This document shows positions 1-6,787 of a stretch of DNA of 9,720 nt, in pieces; the first letter of the stretch is position 1; the number at the start of each line of letters is the position of its first letter. The position numbers and the translations under genes were made by a program. The notes below the pieces were generated by a model, which was not told the origin of the DNA, made no database searches, and saw only the letters and a list, made by a program, of their open reading frames with translations. The stretch spans positions 1 through 9,720 of the forward strand of contig CADCPL010000073.1 of NCBI GenBank assembly GCA_902803305.1. The letters run 5' to 3'. The stretch comes from an uncultured Lachnospiraceae bacterium. Its GTDB lineage: Bacteria > Bacillota > Clostridia > Lachnospirales > Lachnospiraceae.

Positions 1-1
1 A

Positions 2-118
2 ATAGGTCTGGGTTTTATCCCACGAATTGAATGGTTTGAAGCTGCTCAGAGTCAGGAGGGAACAATGCCAAGAAACTTTAAACAATTTTTTAATTGCAAG
101 ACAAATTTACCTGTTTAA
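2..118 (+). CDS. Possible C-terminal end of a convergent plus-strand gene (partial, unknown)
   Basis: One plus-strand frame is open from the left edge to a TAA at 116-118, giving 38 residues that begin IGLGFIPRIEWFEAA and end FNCKTNLPV. The aromatic and basic composition looks like ordinary protein, and the ORF ends 65 bp from the stop of the aminotransferase gene, as expected for a convergent neighbour. I do not recognise the family. It could be the end of a transposase or of an unrelated chromosomal gene. An in-frame ATG at 65 with an AGGAGG at 54-59 offers a 17-codon alternative, but the purine run may be chance because the frame stays open through it. The 38-codon length is too short to exclude a random open frame. 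A and T are more frequent here than in the adjacent operon. Confidence 0.35.
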   Translation: MGLGFIPRIEWFEAAQSQEGTMPRNFKQFFNCKTNLPV

Positions 119-183
119 TGATGATTTGTGAGAAATTAACAATTCAAACCGGGAAGATTTTTACAAAATGACATTACAGGAGA
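119..183. other. Short AT-rich intergenic region between convergent genes
   Basis: These 65 bases separate the end of the operon from the possible convergent gene. I see no strong GC-rich hairpin followed by a T-run on either strand, so the operon terminator is not identifiable here. A weak, mostly A/T complementarity (ACAAAT at 101-106 with ATTTGT at 124-129, flanked by AATTG at 92-96 and CAATT at 140-144) straddles the gene end. It has a large loop and bulged arms and is not called a terminator. Confidence 0.4.
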
Positions 184-1281
184 TCACAGACTGTATTCGT
201 TTACCGCCTCTATGACCTTGGTGATCTCATCTTCTTCCATGTATTCCATCATCGGAAGCGTAACGATATGCGCACACAGATCTTCCGTAACGGGATGATC
301 CCCTTCTTTGTATCCGAACCTTTCCGTCATGCACGGCTGCAGATACGGAGGCACGCGCCATGAAATATCGGTCGCTATGTCCCTGTCTTTAAGATACTGC
401 CTGAAGCCTTCCTGATCCTGCGTACGCACTATGAACTGATACCATGTGTGTTCACACCCTTCCGCGGTAAGAGGAAGCTCTACAAGAGGATTTTTCATCT
501 CTTCAAGATACCTGTTTGCGATATGTCTCCTGTTTGCAAGAAGCTCATCTATATGTGAAAGCCTTACTCGCAGGAGGCCGGCCTGAATTTCATCAAGCCT
601 CATATTGAATCCTGTTTCGATGTTGTGATATCTCCTGTCACTCCCGTAGTTACGCAGTATCTTTACCTGTTCGACTATCTTCGGATCCTTTGAGACAACC
701 GCACCTCCGTCTCCGAAACAACCGAGGTTCTTGGTTGGATAAAAGCTGAAGAACGAAGCCTTTCCGAACAGTCCGGTATTGACTCCCTTATACGGTGCGA
801 AATGCGACTGAGCACAGTCTTCAAACAGATCCAGTCCGTACTTTTTGCACTCGGCGATTATCGGATCCATGCGTGTTGCCTGTCCGTAAAGGTGCGTTAC
901 GAGAACCGCCCTTGTCTTCGATGTGACAGCCGCTCCTATACGGGACGCATCAAGCTGATAATACTCATCCGGCTCCACAAACACGGGAGTAGCTCCGCAT
1001 TGGAGTATTCCGAGCATCGTTGCGATATATCCGTTGGCCTGAACGATGATCTCGTCTCCTTCCGAGATCCCCGACGCCATAAGCCCGAGGGTTATCGCAT
1101 CCAGTCCGTTATCAACACCCGCGCAGCTACAGTCTCCGAGCTTCTTTGCAAACTCTTCTTCAAAAGACGATACCTCCTTACCAAGTACGTACCATCCGCT
1201 CCTGAGCACCTCCAGTGCCTTGTCCTCATATTCCTTCTGATACAGCCTGAAGCCTCTTCCCAGATCGTTTATAGGTATCAT
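184..1281 (-). CDS. DegT/DnrJ/EryC1/StrS-family PLP sugar aminotransferase
   Basis: This is a 365-aa PLP-dependent transaminase of the nucleotide-sugar aminotransferase family. It would convert a keto group of a nucleotide-linked sugar to an amine, with glutamate as the usual donor, in the cytoplasm. The fold-type I features are present: the cofactor-phosphate region VDNGLDAI (56-63), the ring-stacking region EDCAQSH (154-160) with the PLP-contacting Asp155, and the Schiff-base lysine Lys184 in SFYPTKNLGCFGDGGA (179-194). A NMRLDEIQAGLLRVRL block (227-242) follows. Length is typical. NGLDA near residue 60 resembles 3-keto-6-deoxyhexose enzymes such as FdtB/QdtB rather than the NGTDAL variant, so a dTDP-3-keto-sugar is a reasonable guess, but ArnB-like 4-amination is possible. 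The ATG start has AAAAGGAG at 1288-1295, six bases upstream, inside the end of the preceding gene. It is the last gene of the operon, after a GT-C-like transferase. No genes making its keto-sugar substrate are in the window. Confidence 0.93.
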   Translation of the reverse strand: MIPINDLGRGFRLYQKEYEDKALEVLRSGWYVLGKEVSSFEEEFAKKLGDCSCAGVDNGLDAITLGLMASGISEGDEIIVQANGYIATMLGILQCGATPVFVEPDEYYQLDASRIGAAVTSKTRAVLVTHLYGQATRMDPIIAECKKYGLDLFEDCAQSHFAPYKGVNTGLFGKASFFSFYPTKNLGCFGDGGAVVSKDPKIVEQVKILRNYGSDRRYHNIETGFNMRLDEIQAGLLRVRLSHIDELLANRRHIANRYLEEMKNPLVELPLTAEGCEHTWYQFIVRTQDQEGFRQYLKDRDIATDISWRVPPYLQPCMTERFGYKEGDHPVTEDLCAHIVTLPMMEYMEEDEITKVIEAVNEYSL

Positions 1282-1282
1282 C

Positions 1283-3067
1283 TTACTCTCCTTTTCCTGC
1301 CGTTTTCTGTCTTCTGTACACTTTCCCGCACTTTACCTTTTCTTCGGCAAATCCGTTATCACGTATATAATCTTTCCAGTACTCGTTCATCTCATCGAGA
1401 TTCGGTTCGTGGTCATCTTCAACATCCCCCGCCGCATCATATGATCCGTACCGGCTGTCAAGCACTATTATAACATCCGGAACGGAGGTTTTGTTGATTT
1501 TATAATACAGATCCAGCTGATCATCATCATACGCAGTCGTTCTCCATGTAGAAGGAAACCCGCAGTCAAGCCTTGATCCGAGATACCCCCACGGTAGTAT
1601 CTTGGAAAAAAGCACGTTTCCGTTCGGATTCCCGCTTACGAGTTCGGTGTCCGCAGTATCGGCGCAGTACTTTTCCAGCACATCATACACATCAAGATAC
1701 TGCTGCAGATGTTCGTCGGTCGTATAGAGCCCCTTTGCAATTCCGGACGGAATGACCTTTGTGAGCTTTACTATCGGAGCATCCCGGTACACATTAGTAA
1801 ATCTCAGCCCCACCGTTATGCAAAGACAGGCAGTGCATACAATGATCACAGCAGCCCGTGCGATCCCGGAGAGATTCTTACTCTTATCCCCGTCGCCCAC
1901 GCCCCGCAGCATATCGTAAGCCGCGCACAGACAGGCAGGTATCCCCACAGACAGCCCGAGTGCTATAACATATAGAAAATCACTTGACGTAAAACAGTAA
2001 ATGAGCGCAATGAGTCCGGCAGGTATCACTGTCAGCCAGAACAGACGGTGGTTCTTTTTTTCCGAGATGAAAAAAACCGGAACCGCAAACATAAAAAACG
2101 CCACGTGTATATATCCCGTGTGCCCTAATGAATAATTCGCCATTATCGCAAACAAAACGGTATCGACTGCTATAACGATCTTACTATACGGTGGCTTTTT
2201 AAGATACTTCTGAAAGACAAATGACACAGCGATCAACGCATAACTTACGTACGTGAACTTACCGAACACATCGGTCAGGCACCTGTTGGGCTTGCGGATA
2301 AAATATCCCAACGTTTCATTATGTTCATGATCAACGAGGATCTTCGGGAGAATGTTCAGAAGATAATCCACATCCACATGCGAAAACAGATATACCGCGA
2401 AGATGACCGCAGGTATCAGAGTACCTGTGAGCGACCAGATGATGATATCCCTCAGCGTTTCATTTCTTTTGATGATATATACGATAACAGCCGCTGCCAT
2501 AAGAGGCACATATCCGATAACAAACGCCGGCATGCAAAGAACAGACAGCGCCAGCACAACTCCTGCTATCACGAGTCGTATGCGGCTTTTTGTATTCTTA
2601 TAGTCATATATAATAATAAGCGCAAGCTCCATCAGAACGACGGACAGCATGTAGTAAGAAAAAGTCGCATTGTTCAGATGCGCATAACACATGATGAAAA
2701 GAGCTGCTCCGCCGGCCACGGGCTCCGGGTATTCTTTTCCAAGAACACGGTAATACACAAGTGCGACTGCCGCAGAAAGTATCAGATACAGAATACGGAA
2801 GTACAGTATCACACCTGCATTCGAACCTGTAACAGCCATATAAACGGCATAAAACGGGACCATTACGATCGAAGACATCTGAGTCCTGAACCACTCACCG
2901 ACGAGCGGGATCACTCCGCGGTAAAACCGGTCGGCGGTTGAAACATAAAAGCTCTCATCTGTCCAGCAAAAGCCTTTAAAGGCACGCCACAAAAGGCACA
3001 GAAAACAAACAGCCAGGCATATGAGAACATAATTTTTCTTAACAAACTTTGTCATATTCGGATTCAA
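1283..3067 (-). CDS. GT-C-like polytopic membrane glycosyltransferase (putative)
   Basis: This 594-aa protein has about 12-14 hydrophobic segments between residues 13 and 420, then a soluble C-terminal part (about 425-594). After the first membrane helix it has WTDESFY (35-41). An acidic pair (Asp37-Glu38) in the first external loop is the signature position of GT-C enzymes (PMT/ArnT/PglB-type), which use polyprenyl-phosphate sugars outside the membrane. Total size and architecture fit ArnT-like or family 39/83 proteins, but I see no motif that fixes a subfamily. It follows a polyprenyl-P glycosyltransferase and an SMR-type protein, so it probably transfers their sugar onto a surface acceptor. 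Start: the longest frame begins with TTG at 3067 and overlaps the upstream stop by 4 bp (TTGA). An in-frame ATG four codons later (3055) is equally possible, and neither has a clear Shine-Dalgarno. It could instead be a membrane protein without transferase activity. Confidence 0.75.
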   Translation of the reverse strand: MNPNMTKFVKKNYVLICLAVCFLCLLWRAFKGFCWTDESFYVSTADRFYRGVIPLVGEWFRTQMSSIVMVPFYAVYMAVTGSNAGVILYFRILYLILSAAVALVYYRVLGKEYPEPVAGGAALFIMCYAHLNNATFSYYMLSVVLMELALIIIYDYKNTKSRIRLVIAGVVLALSVLCMPAFVIGYVPLMAAAVIVYIIKRNETLRDIIIWSLTGTLIPAVIFAVYLFSHVDVDYLLNILPKILVDHEHNETLGYFIRKPNRCLTDVFGKFTYVSYALIAVSFVFQKYLKKPPYSKIVIAVDTVLFAIMANYSLGHTGYIHVAFFMFAVPVFFISEKKNHRLFWLTVIPAGLIALIYCFTSSDFLYVIALGLSVGIPACLCAAYDMLRGVGDGDKSKNLSGIARAAVIIVCTACLCITVGLRFTNVYRDAPIVKLTKVIPSGIAKGLYTTDEHLQQYLDVYDVLEKYCADTADTELVSGNPNGNVLFSKILPWGYLGSRLDCGFPSTWRTTAYDDDQLDLYYKINKTSVPDVIIVLDSRYGSYDAAGDVEDDHEPNLDEMNEYWKDYIRDNGFAEEKVKCGKVYRRQKTAGKGE

Positions 3068-3399
3068 ACAGCCACGATCACGACTCCGAGTATAACAAGA
3101 GCCATTCCGATCAGCTTTCTTTTGGAGATATTTTCTTTAAGTATGAGTTTGCCGAGTACGGTAACAAATACGTAACCGCTCGCTTCAAGCATTGCTCCTA
3201 CGGACAGCGGGACAACCTTATAACAGTAAACGGTGAGCAGCGTAGCCAGAAAAAAGATGACATATGCGCTGATCACCCGCACATTCAGATATTCAAATAT
3301 CCATGACCTGTACTGCTGCTTTGCCGCTATCTTGAGCAGTATCTGAGAAAAGGCGGATATAAGTGAAGCGGCAAGAAATATGATGATATAAACGCTCAT
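3064..3399 (-). CDS. SMR/EamA-type four-helix membrane protein, ArnE/F-like putative lipid-sugar flippase subunit
   Basis: This 111-aa protein has four hydrophobic helices and almost no loops, the half-size form of the drug/metabolite transporter superfamily. Family-like motifs are FSQILLKIAA (17-26) in helix 1, VVPLSVGAMLEASGYVFV (62-79) around helix 3 with Glu72, and LKENISKRKLIG (87-98) before helix 4. It overlaps the upstream GT2 gene by 4 bp and the downstream GT-C gene by 4 bp. In Gram-negative arn operons, small SMR proteins ArnE/ArnF sit beside ArnC and ArnT and are thought to flip undecaprenyl-phosphate-aminoarabinose; E. coli ArnE is also 111 aa. By context this one likely moves the polyprenyl-phosphate sugar made by its GT2 neighbour. 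Sequence alone does not exclude a drug exporter, but the operon makes that unlikely. SMR proteins act as dimers; the partner could be itself or the second SMR gene at 8374-8760. Confidence 0.82.
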   Translation of the reverse strand: MSVYIIIFLAASLISAFSQILLKIAAKQQYRSWIFEYLNVRVISAYVIFFLATLLTVYCYKVVPLSVGAMLEASGYVFVTVLGKLILKENISKRKLIGMALVILGVVIVAV

Positions 3400-4337
3400 T
3401 CTTTTTCTGCCTTTTGGGAATCAACCACCGTATCCACGATGAACACCGGCCTGTTCCTTGTGGCATCCAGTGTCCTCCACAGATACTCTCCGAGCACACC
3501 GAGCATAAGAAGTATCAGTCCCGACGAAAAAAGAACAAGACACATCAGTGTCGACCATCCTCGGACAGGTGTACCGATCGCGATATATTCGATAAGCACT
3601 TCCAGTATCCATATGAATGACAGTATGGCCATCACCACACCGAGTCCGGACATAAACTTGATCGGGAAATACGAAAAACTCATCATCGAATCGACCACGA
3701 GCTTGATCTTCTTCGACAGTGTCCAACGCGACTCGCCGACCTCTCTGTCCTTTCTGTGGAAATATACATTATCGGATTTAAATCCGATCCACAGTACCTG
3801 AAGCGACAGTGATGAATTCTTTTCATCAAGTCTGAGAAGCACTTCTATTGCCTGACGATCGAGCAGATAACAGTCAAATCCGCCCTTTGGCATCTTCTTG
3901 TCGATAACGGATCTTACGATCGAATAATAAAGGTTTGCAAAGAATTTCTTCAGCGCCGGTTCGTCTCTTTCCTCACGGACCGCAAGAACGACCTTGTTAC
4001 CCTCTTTCCACTTATCGTACATCTGAAGTATAAGTTCCGAATCTTCCTGGAGATCGGCCTGTTTCGTGACAGCACAGTCTCCCGTACAGTTCGACAGTCC
4101 TGCGAGTATCGCCGCATGCTCACCGAAATTGCGGGATAACTTAACGCATTTTACATTACCGTCAAGTTCCCTTATCTTATTCATGACAGACCAGGAATCA
4201 TCTCCCGATCCGTCATCGACCATAACGATCTCGTAATCACCAAGCTGCCCGAGTATCTTTGCCTTCATATCCTCATAGAGGAGCATCAGCGTATCCGAAT
4301 TGTAATACACGGGTATTATGATAGATATTTTGCTCAT
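3396..4337 (-). CDS. Family 2 glycosyltransferase, GtrB/ArnC/DPM1-like polyprenyl-phosphate sugar synthase
   Basis: This 313-aa enzyme has a cytoplasmic GT-A domain (about 1-215) and two C-terminal membrane helices (about 228-250 and 263-285), the layout of GtrB/ArnC-type enzymes that move a sugar from a nucleotide carrier to polyprenyl phosphate. Visible motifs are SIIIPVYYN (5-13), MVDDGSGDDS (39-48) for nucleotide binding, KLSRNFGEHAA (66-76), the DXD-region KQADLQEDSE (92-101), and GESRWTLSKKIKLV (201-214) before the membrane hairpin. The first position of the DXD-like motif is Gln rather than Asp; this position varies in the family (SADLQD forms occur), so activity is still expected. The ATG has AAAGGA (complement of 4344-4349) six bases upstream, just beside the stop of the ThDP-enzyme gene. 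It overlaps the SMR gene downstream, and the pair probably makes and flips one lipid-linked sugar. Sugar identity is not readable. Confidence 0.93.
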   Translation of the reverse strand: MSKISIIIPVYYNSDTLMLLYEDMKAKILGQLGDYEIVMVDDGSGDDSWSVMNKIRELDGNVKCVKLSRNFGEHAAILAGLSNCTGDCAVTKQADLQEDSELILQMYDKWKEGNKVVLAVREERDEPALKKFFANLYYSIVRSVIDKKMPKGGFDCYLLDRQAIEVLLRLDEKNSSLSLQVLWIGFKSDNVYFHRKDREVGESRWTLSKKIKLVVDSMMSFSYFPIKFMSGLGVVMAILSFIWILEVLIEYIAIGTPVRGWSTLMCLVLFSSGLILLMLGVLGEYLWRTLDATRNRPVFIVDTVVDSQKAEKE

Positions 4338-4340
4338 GTC

Positions 4341-6140
4341 TTATCCTTTCAAATACTCTTTGACCGAGTCATATTCTTCCTTGGGAAGGAACGGGAACAT
4401 GTCATCGTTGGCTGCACTTGTTATCGTACCATCCGGATGAACCTTTGATGACAGTTTAGGTTCGAAATTCTGCTTATCATCAACAACCGCCTCCACGAGT
4501 ACGGGACCTTCCGATGATACCGCTTCCCTTATCTTTTCTTTTTGCCCCACCTCGCTGTCTATGCGCACATACGGAAGTCCGAAAGCATATGCCACCTTCT
4601 CGAAATCCGGGAAAGATATCCCGTTTCCTTCGCACACTCCGATAAGATCCCTTCCGGCAAAAAGATTCTGCTGCGTCTGTCTGATCGAATGATAACCGTT
4701 ATTGTTAAGGATGAATATCTTGATGTTCATCCTGTTATAAGCCACGGTCTGGAGCTCCTGAATGTTCATCATAAAGCTTCCGTCACCGTCCACGCATATG
4801 ACTCTCGAATCCGATGCTACAGCCGCTCCGACCGCCGCCGGAAAGCCGTATCCCATCGCTGCACAACCCGAATTGGTAAACAGACGCTGATCCTTCTTGA
4901 CGGCAGCTGCCTGAAATCCCATCACGCATGCCCCGCCGTTACCGGTAACAATGACGTCGCCTTCATCAAGCACATCGTAGAGTCCCTCAAAGAAAACGTA
5001 AGGATTGAGTTTTTCCGTATGTCTGTATGCGTCAAGAACCGCCGGATACCTGTCGTTAACATCCTTGGCCCGTGCAAGCCACATGGAATGATCACCCGGG
5101 TCATTTATGCCATCTCTTATGCTCTTGGTGATATCAGTCATCACATCCCTGACATCGGCATGAACAGGCATGTCAACATGCACTGTCGGCTTACGCAGTT
5201 CATTCTCATCTATATCTACTACGATCTTATACGCGTCCTTTGCGAATTCATGTTTATTGTAGCTGATGATCCTGATGTTCATCCTGCATCCGAGAACCAG
5301 CAGAAGGTCTGCAGACTGAGCAACAAAATTTCCGCCACGAAGTCCTACCGTTCCGGGCTTACCGCAAAACAGAGGATCATCCGTCGGCATCAGATCGTGT
5401 GCATTCCATGCCGTGAGTACCGGAATGCCAAGAGCCCGTGCACATTCAAGAAACTCTTCTCTCGCACCCGCGACATTTATCCCTGTACCTGCCAGTATGA
5501 CGGGACGCTTTGCCGCTTTGATCTTCCGGGTGATGACGGCAGTCAGGCTGCTGTCATAAACCGGATCCTCCGATCCGTCCGGCTCATATCCGGTAAGACT
5601 GTCCGGATCTATCCTGGCCGCCTGGATATCAAGCGGAACATCTATCCATACGGGACCTTTTCTACCGCTGTTGCACAGATACCATGCTTTTTCCAAATGG
5701 TATCTGATCGTATCCTTATCGGTCACCATCACCGCATATTTTGTCATGTTGGCAACAGCCTGCGTTATCTGATACTCCTGATCTCCGAGCTGCCTGAGCG
5801 GAACATCCGTAGACCATGTGGTCGTCTCGCATTTTACCTGACCGGATACTACAAACATCGGTATCGAATCCTGCCATGCCCCGAGAACTCCGGTTATCGC
5901 ATTAGTACCTCCGGGCCCGCTGGTAACACATACCGGAGCAACCTTTCCGGTCAGTCTTGCGTATCCTTCGGCAGCGATCGCGCATGCCTGCTCATGATGG
6001 TTATATATGCATCTGATCCCTTCCTTATGACCGATCGCATCATCAAGATGCATGGCGCCTCCGCCCGTCACAAGGAAAACATCCCTCACACCTTTTTGTA
6101 CAAAAAACTCCGCAATATATTCGGATACTTTCATCGTCAT
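4341..6140 (-). CDS. Thiamine-diphosphate-dependent enzyme, acetolactate-synthase-like, in a glycan operon
   Basis: This 599-aa protein has the three-domain layout of the POX/ALS/BFD family. An N-terminal pyrimidine-binding domain (about 1-170) carries the ThDP-activating Glu50 in YNHHEQACAIAAEGYARL (46-63). A central domain spans about 195-345. A C-terminal pyrophosphate-binding domain carries the metal site VDGDGSFMMN (450-459) running to FILNNNGYHSIRQTQQ (476-491). These enzymes decarboxylate 2-oxo acids and pass the acyl anion to an aldehyde, ketone or proton. It departs from housekeeping acetolactate synthase: NGYHSIRQTQ replaces the usual NxxxGMVxQWQ region, and there is no adjacent small regulatory subunit. 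The tail (about 560-599, with DMFPFLPKEEY) is also unlike ilvB. Known sugar-pathway relatives include YerE-type acetyl transfer to keto sugars. It overlaps the HAD gene by 4 bp; a TGAGG lies eight bases before the ATG, and a second in-frame ATG lies two codons in. Substrate unknown. Confidence 0.92.
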   Translation of the reverse strand: MTMKVSEYIAEFFVQKGVRDVFLVTGGGAMHLDDAIGHKEGIRCIYNHHEQACAIAAEGYARLTGKVAPVCVTSGPGGTNAITGVLGAWQDSIPMFVVSGQVKCETTTWSTDVPLRQLGDQEYQITQAVANMTKYAVMVTDKDTIRYHLEKAWYLCNSGRKGPVWIDVPLDIQAARIDPDSLTGYEPDGSEDPVYDSSLTAVITRKIKAAKRPVILAGTGINVAGAREEFLECARALGIPVLTAWNAHDLMPTDDPLFCGKPGTVGLRGGNFVAQSADLLLVLGCRMNIRIISYNKHEFAKDAYKIVVDIDENELRKPTVHVDMPVHADVRDVMTDITKSIRDGINDPGDHSMWLARAKDVNDRYPAVLDAYRHTEKLNPYVFFEGLYDVLDEGDVIVTGNGGACVMGFQAAAVKKDQRLFTNSGCAAMGYGFPAAVGAAVASDSRVICVDGDGSFMMNIQELQTVAYNRMNIKIFILNNNGYHSIRQTQQNLFAGRDLIGVCEGNGISFPDFEKVAYAFGLPYVRIDSEVGQKEKIREAVSSEGPVLVEAVVDDKQNFEPKLSSKVHPDGTITSAANDDMFPFLPKEEYDSVKEYLKG

Positions 6141-6787
6141 AGTATATACCTCAGTATCCCGTCCGGACTGTCTGCCGATCCGATGCAGGGAAACTCATTC
6201 ACATCTTCGGCTCGCGAAAACCCGAATCCGTAAGTAACACCGATAAAATCAACCCCTATCTCGGAAGCTCCGACTGCGTCGTTATCACTGTCACCGATCA
6301 TAACGACTCCACGTTTGCCGGCTCCGAGGCAGTTTATGGCATTTTCTATAATGTCCCTTTTGGAAAGCTTTCCTTCAAGATCGGATCCGCATATCGCATC
6401 ACATGCTTTGTCAAATCCGAAATGGATCAATATCTTTTCCGCATAATCCTGTCTTTTATATGTTGCAACCGCAGTCTTGATTCCGGCATTCCTGAGCGCA
6501 TTCAGTGTTTCGAAGATGCCTTCATAGGGCTTTGCGAAAAGCAGATCCTCTTCCTTATATCTGTTCCTGAACACATCGGCAGCTTCATCCGCCTCCTGCT
6601 TTCCGAGCCCGTATACCCGCGCGAATGATCTTTGGATCGGAGGCCCTATGAATGTACGCAGAACTTCAGGCTTAAGCTTTTCAAATCCGAGCTTCTCGAT
6701 CGCATATGACACCGATCTGAATATACCTTCGGAAGTATCAAGAAGAGTTCCGTCCAGATCGAATATGACCGCATCATAACGTCTCAT
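6137..6787 (-). CDS. HAD-superfamily phosphatase, phosphoglycolate-phosphatase (GppA/Gph) type
   Basis: This 216-aa HAD class IA hydrolase would be a cytoplasmic phosphomonoesterase. All four motifs are present: motif I FDLDGTLLDT (9-18) with nucleophile Asp10 and acid/base Asp12; motif II VATYK (107-111) with Thr109; motif III Lys143 in GKLSKRDII (139-147); motif IV MIGDSDNDA (163-171). FIGPPIQRSF (46-55) in the helical cap is typical of the phosphoglycolate phosphatase branch. The gene overlaps the aldolase gene by 14 bp and the ThDP-enzyme gene by 4 bp. The start is supported by GGAG (complement of 6795-6798) seven bases before the ATG. Placement between two carbon-carbon bond enzymes suggests it dephosphorylates an intermediate or product of that pair rather than doing general phosphoglycolate salvage. 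HAD substrate ranges are broad, so this rests on context alone. Confidence 0.92.
   Translation of the reverse strand: MRRYDAVIFDLDGTLLDTSEGIFRSVSYAIEKLGFEKLKPEVLRTFIGPPIQRSFARVYGLGKQEADEAADVFRNRYKEEDLLFAKPYEGIFETLNALRNAGIKTAVATYKRQDYAEKILIHFGFDKACDAICGSDLEGKLSKRDIIENAINCLGAGKRGVVMIGDSDNDAVGASEIGVDFIGVTYGFGFSRAEDVNEFPCIGSADSPDGILRYIL

Noticed and set aside
54..118. Independent 17-codon small ORF with AGGAGG 5-6 bases before ATG at 65
   Set aside because: The same frame is open upstream to the window edge, so the simpler reading is the tail of a longer gene; the purine run can encode Gln-Glu-Gly by chance.
83..144. Candidate terminators: CAATTTTTTAATTG palindrome (83-96) and ACAAAT/ATTTGT pairing (101-106 with 124-129)
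   Set aside because: The stems are short and A/T only, or interrupted with a long loop, and no suitable T-run follows on either strand.
802..1473. 223-codon plus-strand frame crossing the DegT/GT-C junction
   Set aside because: It spans the ends of two well-supported minus-strand genes, and its sequence is low in domain-like pattern.
2321..2941. 206-codon plus-strand frame opposite the GT-C-like gene
   Set aside because: The translation is very rich in His, Arg, Asp and Tyr, with no motif and no ribosome site worth noting, and lies fully inside a convincing membrane-protein gene.
3293..3726. Overlapping minus-strand frames (68 and 101 codons) within the GT2/SMR region
   Set aside because: They are out of frame with strongly conserved GT2 and SMR proteins and have no independent support.
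4341..6140. Housekeeping acetolactate synthase (ilvB)
   Set aside because: No ilvN, ilvC or ilvD neighbour, a different post-metal-site motif and an operon of glycan genes argue against it.
4542..6233. 563-codon plus-strand open frame opposite the ThDP-enzyme gene
   Set aside because: It is antisense to a gene with complete catalytic motifs. Its translation is rich in Arg, His, Cys and Ser with no recognisable domain, typical of a shadow frame produced by codon bias.
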